The notes under the pieces are model-generated. The model was not told the origin of the DNA and ran no database searches. It saw only the letters and a program-made list of their open reading frames with translations. A DNA stretch of 64,000 bases. It comes from Acidianus manzaensis. GTDB taxonomy: Archaea > Thermoproteota > Thermoprotei_A > Sulfolobales > Sulfolobaceae. The stretch spans positions 1,227,501 through 1,291,500 of the forward strand of contig NZ_CP020477.1 in NCBI RefSeq assembly GCF_002116695.1. The letters run 5' to 3'. Shown here piece by piece: positions 60,929 through 64,000 of the stretch. A program made the translations under genes and the position numbers. How positions within the stretch are numbered: the first letter of the stretch is position 1; every line of letters begins with the position of its first letter.

Positions 60929-61551
60929 ATATACTCACCTAAAATTTTTCTTATTTCCATTTGTATTTCCCTTGGTGTTTTATTTCCATCTATTTCAATA
61001 AAATTATTCTCTTTAGAAATTTTATCATAAACCTCTACCACAAGACTTTGATATTTTAGAAAACCTTCTTCTGGAGTTAAATTAGGAAAAATGTCATATC
61101 CAGCTTCTTGAGGCTTTATTCCTCTTTTGGATTTCTTTATTCTTTCTAGCGCAATTTCTGGAGATACTCTAATATAAAACGTAAAATCTGGCTTTATTGC
61201 AAATGAATATAATTTCTTTACCCAATCTATGTTAACTCCTCTTACGCTATCTCTAGCATAAGCTGTATAAATATATCTATCGGAAATTACTACAAAGCCA
61301 GATTTTATCATAGGAAGTATATATTTCTCATACCTATCTGAGAAATCTGTAGCATGAATTAGACTGAAAGTTAAAGGAGTTAACAAATTCTTCTTTTTAG
61401 CCTCTTTTATTATGTCATGAATCCATTCTGATGAATTCCACTCGGTAAGATAAACATCTTTTCTCATTTCAATCCAATCTTTAAGTAGTTTAGCTTGGCT
61501 TGACTTACCTGAGCCATCAATGCCTTCAAAAGCAATTAATAATCCTTTCAT
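60925..61551 (-). CDS. Thymidylate kinase-like protein, possible polyphosphate kinase
   Basis: A 208-residue P-loop kinase of the thymidylate kinase family. Walker A is intact (GIDGSGKS, Lys16) and the DRY motif is present (91-93). Dedicated dTMP contacts are altered. The ADR motif reads TDFSD (68-72), and the AYQ that recognises the base is not preserved (TAYARDS). Ordinary dTMP kinase cannot be excluded. The setting is telling: ATGA overlap with exopolyphosphatase upstream, TTGA overlap with a degenerate paralogue downstream, then a CHAD protein. PPK2 polyphosphate kinases share this fold, so phosphate transfer to or from polyphosphate is a plausible role. I have a vague memory of TMK-like polyphosphate kinases being proposed for Sulfolobales but cannot check it. 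Confidence 0.75.
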   Translation of the reverse strand: MKGLLIAFEGIDGSGKSSQAKLLKDWIEMRKDVYLTEWNSSEWIHDIIKEAKKKNLLTPLTFSLIHATDFSDRYEKYILPMIKSGFVVISDRYIYTAYARDSVRGVNIDWVKKLYSFAIKPDFTFYIRVSPEIALERIKKSKRGIKPQEAGYDIFPNLTPEEGFLKYQSLVVEVYDKISKENNFIEIDGNKTPREIQMEIRKILGEYI

Positions 61552-62804
61552 ATTCTGACGCCTGCTATGTATTTATTTACAGCATTCTTAATTATTTTAC
61601 CAAAATTATAAATCTCTTTTTTACTAATATCTTCATTTATTGCTTTTATATATCTCTTTTTAACCTTAGAATTAACTGATTTACATAATAAACCAATTAA
61701 AATTGCTTCGTTTAAAGTAAATCCTGGCATTACAGCATTCTTAGTAAATCTATAGCAAATATCATAAGGGTTTAAGTATCCGGCCATCTTAAATACTGAT
61801 GCCAAATATGTCGCAGATGCTATATAAAATGAATATTTTCCGTCTATCTGACTTAATATATCTTCCATTATAGCATGTGGAGGATCAACACAATGAGATA
61901 ATGCTATACCCTCTAACCATGAATTTCTGTCAAGTTTTTTACCTTCTGTTAAAACTCCTTCTCTCATTCCAAATGATGAAACCAGAATATTTTCTACACC
62001 AAAGTATTTAGCTAACTCATCCAAAATAATTGCAGCAGAATGGATAGTTAACGCTCTATCTTTACTTATTCCTGGCAGGGATGATCTGTCTTCTAAATCT
62101 AATGTCTGAAGTACTGTAGCGTATTTGTTAATCTGTTTTGATGGTAAAAAGTAACCATGAATAGAACGAGAATTAAAAGAAGATAGTTTTTCATCAAGTT
62201 TAGCCAATGCTCTAACGTTTCCTCCAGATCCAACTAATATTTTTGTATTTTTTAGATTAGTAGTAGAAAGATTATCATCTACTTTTTTTCTGATTTCTTT
62301 TTCTGAAGATTTTGACAATTTAAGAGCTCCTAAAGGTAATTGATATACTTTACTTATATTTCCTGAATTTACTTCTATTATTTCTAGTGATCCTCCACCT
62401 AGCTCAAACAAAATTCCACTTGAAATAGGCAAAGTGTTTAACATTCCTATTGCTGAATACCTCCCTTCTTCCTCTCCTGATACAATTCTTATTTCTTTTC
62501 CTATAACCTTGCTTAATCTTTTTGAGGCTTCTTCACCGTTAGATGCATATCTAAAAGCACTTGTAGCTACAATTTTAACGTCTTCTATTTTTTTATTTGA
62601 ATCTAAAATTTTCTTGAAATTCTTTAACGCTATTTCTGCTTCTTCTATTCTATCTTCTGATATAAATTTTCCTTCTTCTAATCCTTGTCCAATTCTTACA
62701 AAATACTTCAAAGAACCAATAGTCCTAAAGGTTCCATTAGAAAATACTTCATAAATTACAATTCTAAAAGAATTATATCCAGCATCTATTACTGCATGAT
62801 ACAT
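61548..62804 (-). CDS. ppx: Exopolyphosphatase, Ppx/GppA family
   Basis: Releases phosphate from the ends of polyphosphate. The 418-residue protein begins with the actin-like phosphate-binding strand [17 protein letters not shown]. Further motifs are [14 protein letters not shown] (about 85-98), [11 protein letters not shown] (about 113-123) and the ELGGGSLEI phosphate loop (about 135-143). A shortened C-terminal helical region follows ([16 protein letters not shown] and on). It lacks the full HD domain of long bacterial Ppx. Its ATG directly abuts the TGA of the histidine phosphatase gene, and its own TGA overlaps the kinase ATG, so the operon is translationally linked. Confidence 0.93.
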   Translation of the reverse strand: MYHAVIDAGYNSFRIVIYEVFSNGTFRTIGSLKYFVRIGQGLEEGKFISEDRIEEAEIALKNFKKILDSNKKIEDVKIVATSAFRYASNGEEASKRLSKVIGKEIRIVSGEEEGRYSAIGMLNTLPISSGILFELGGGSLEIIEVNSGNISKVYQLPLGALKLSKSSEKEIRKKVDDNLSTTNLKNTKILVGSGGNVRALAKLDEKLSSFNSRSIHGYFLPSKQINKYATVLQTLDLEDRSSLPGISKDRALTIHSAAIILDELAKYFGVENILVSSFGMREGVLTEGKKLDRNSWLEGIALSHCVDPPHAIMEDILSQIDGKYSFYIASATYLASVFKMAGYLNPYDICYRFTKNAVMPGFTLNEAILIGLLCKSVNSKVKKRYIKAINEDISKKEIYNFGKIIKNAVNKYIAGVRI

Positions 62805-63284
62805 TCATATCAGCTTTAATACCTTTTGCGTAAGAAGCATTTTTAATTCTCCTTTATTATCTGCCAAGCTATATTCTACTACTGCTATTCCTCCTTTTTT
62901 AATTTCCACTTCACCTCCAGTTATCAATTTTATATAGTTAGATAAATATGGTTCATGTCCAACAATCATAATAGTAGAATTATCTGCAAATTCTTTCATT
63001 TTTTCAATAAATGAACTTGGATCTTTGTCTGGTGAAAGTTCATCCATTGTTTCAATTTTCTTATCGTCTATTCCTAATTCATCTAATATAGCTTCTGCTG
63101 ATTGGTATGCTCTAATATAAGGACTGGTTATAATTCTATCTATATTATATTCCATTTCATCTATAAAATTTGCAATTCGTTTCATTTGTTTTATTCCTTT
63201 TTTTACAAGTTTTCTATCTTTATCCTCTTTTCCATCAATTTTAGGTTCTGCATCGCCATGTCTAACTATCAAAATAGTTATCAT
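62805..63284 (-). CDS. SixA-like histidine phosphatase
   Basis: A 159-residue phosphatase of the RHG (histidine phosphatase) superfamily. The catalytic RHGDAEP is near residues 8-14, the second arginine lies in ITSPYIRAYQSA and the second histidine in VGHEPYLSNYI. The size is that of bacterial SixA, which removes phosphate from phosphohistidine proteins. Here it is the first gene of the polyphosphate operon, so its substrate may be a phosphorylated enzyme or small phosphate ester in that pathway. A TATA-like AAAGCTTTAACC lies about 30 bp before the ATG. Confidence 0.9.
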   Translation of the reverse strand: MITILIVRHGDAEPKIDGKEDKDRKLVKKGIKQMKRIANFIDEMEYNIDRIITSPYIRAYQSAEAILDELGIDDKKIETMDELSPDKDPSSFIEKMKEFADNSTIMIVGHEPYLSNYIKLITGGEVEIKKGGIAVVEYSLADNKGELKMLLTQKVLKLI

Positions 63285-63381
63285 AATTTATAAGGCGTAA
63301 ATAGGGGTTAAAGCTTTTTTCTTAATAGTCTATTTTAACTATATAGATATAAATAAATGTATATACATAATCTTAAAAAAA

Positions 63382-64000
63382 TCAAATTATTTTAGCATGG
63401 ACAATTACAGGTTTACCTAATCTAATTTTTTCTACGCCTTTTTTGAGTGATTCTAACAATTCATCAGGCCTTTCTGCATATTCGTAATAACCTCCTATAG
63501 ATTCTATAGATGAAGGAATTTTCTCTATATCAAAATCGGCTCCAGGATATTCCTTCAAATCAATATCAGGATAAACTTCTCTAACAGCTTTCCTAACTGC
63601 ATTCCAACCTTTATTATCAAAAATTACAGTAAGTATAGGGTATTTCTTCACTATATAATAAAAAGCTGAAGGTACTCCGAAAATAAAAGATCCATCACCA
63701 ACTACAGAAATCACATCTTTACCAGTAGCAATTTTATAACCTACACTAGCGCCTAAAGCCCATCCTAAATGCCCTATAGCCGGATCTCCAAAATAGGAAT
63801 TAAATTCATTAAAAATTCCATATTTGGGATTTAAATCGTATTCATTAAAAATGGGAAATCCAAGTCTACTTACTACATAAGACGCATAGTTTTTATCTAT
63901 ACTATCTCTATCAGATAATTTTTCAATAGATTTTATTTTCTCTTCTTTCTCATGTAATATTTTATCTAAAAAATTTTCATCATACTTTTTGTTCGATAGC
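63382..64000 (-). CDS. ThDP-dependent enzyme, C-terminal part (runs off window)
   Basis: Only the last ~205 codons are in the window; the frame stays open to base 64000 and its start lies outside. The visible part is the pyrophosphate-binding domain of a thiamine-diphosphate enzyme: AIGHLGWALGASVGYKIA, then the VVGDGSF...VIFDNKGW cofactor motif (GDG to Asn about 27 residues apart), followed by the family's C-terminal strands. It belongs to the acetolactate synthase / benzoylformate decarboxylase / 2-oxoacid decarboxylase group. The residues seen do not decide which. Shorter starts inside the window, such as the GTG at 63714, would cut the domain and are not real. Confidence 0.9.
   Translation of the reverse strand, partial: LSNKKYDENFLDKILHEKEEKIKSIEKLSDRDSIDKNYASYVVSRLGFPIFNEYDLNPKYGIFNEFNSYFGDPAIGHLGWALGASVGYKIATGKDVISVVGDGSFIFGVPSAFYYIVKKYPILTVIFDNKGWNAVRKAVREVYPDIDLKEYPGADFDIEKIPSSIESIGGYYEYAERPDELLESLKKGVEKIRLGKPVIVHAKII

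Noticed and set aside
63382..63714. Stand-alone 110-residue ThDP protein starting at GTG 63714
   Set aside because: The same frame stays open to the window edge and encodes upstream ThDP-enzyme sequence, so this is the end of a longer gene.

Overview
The window is chromosomal DNA of a thermoacidophilic crenarchaeon of the order Sulfolobales. The DNA is strongly AT-rich and ATA/AGA/TTA codons dominate. Promoters are archaeal, with TATA boxes about 25-30 bp before leaderless starts, and Shine-Dalgarno motifs appear mainly inside operons. The gene set fits this group: a thermosome subunit with a Gly/Met tail, a TrpB2-type tryptophan synthase, a zeaxanthin-type carotenoid cluster, a GH15 glucoamylase/trehalase, heavily N-glycosylated surface proteins and TFS-like zinc ribbons. 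I cannot fix the genus. I see no rRNA, tRNA, CRISPR array, intact insertion sequence or provirus.

Layout. 0.2-7 kb: msrA, a heme-copper-oxidase subunit I homologue that has lost its oxygen-reducing site, a large surface glycoprotein with an almost perfect internal duplication, a small primase-like protein and trpB2. 7-11.4 kb: a divergent carotenoid locus (crtB and lycopene cyclase leftward; crtZ, crtI and a glycosyltransferase rightward). 11.5-15.3 kb: a leftward block with a radical SAM protein, an EVE/PUA-like protein and two aminotransferase-fold proteins in which the PLP lysine is replaced by arginine. 15.5-24.9 kb: a CBS-ClC channel, a surface protein, a GT4 glycosyltransferase, a prolyl oligopeptidase, a possible ECF S-component, a TFS-like protein, a DsrE-like protein and an MFS transporter.

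25-58 kb is metabolic and rich in transporters (six MFS, two APC, one NCS1 and one EamA carrier). Among these lie a HAD phosphatase, a Zn-alcohol dehydrogenase, a GlcD-type oxidase, an SQR/FCSD-like flavoprotein, a GH15 enzyme, a DEAH helicase, a creatininase-family amidohydrolase, a photolyase, pirin and the thermosome. 58.5-64 kb: proC, a 50-codon AbrB-like gene, and a tight leftward operon (histidine phosphatase, exopolyphosphatase, two thymidylate-kinase-like proteins, CHAD protein). The window closes inside a ThDP-dependent enzyme gene that runs off the right edge.

The most interesting system is the 59.7-63.3 kb polyphosphate operon. Two thymidylate-kinase-like proteins, both departing from the dTMP-binding motifs, are translationally coupled between an exopolyphosphatase and a polyphosphate-binding CHAD protein. 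Since PPK2 polyphosphate kinases share the thymidylate-kinase fold, this pair is a candidate polyphosphate kinase. Further leads are the degenerate heme-copper oxidase, the two lysine-less PLP-fold proteins and the small primase-like protein.
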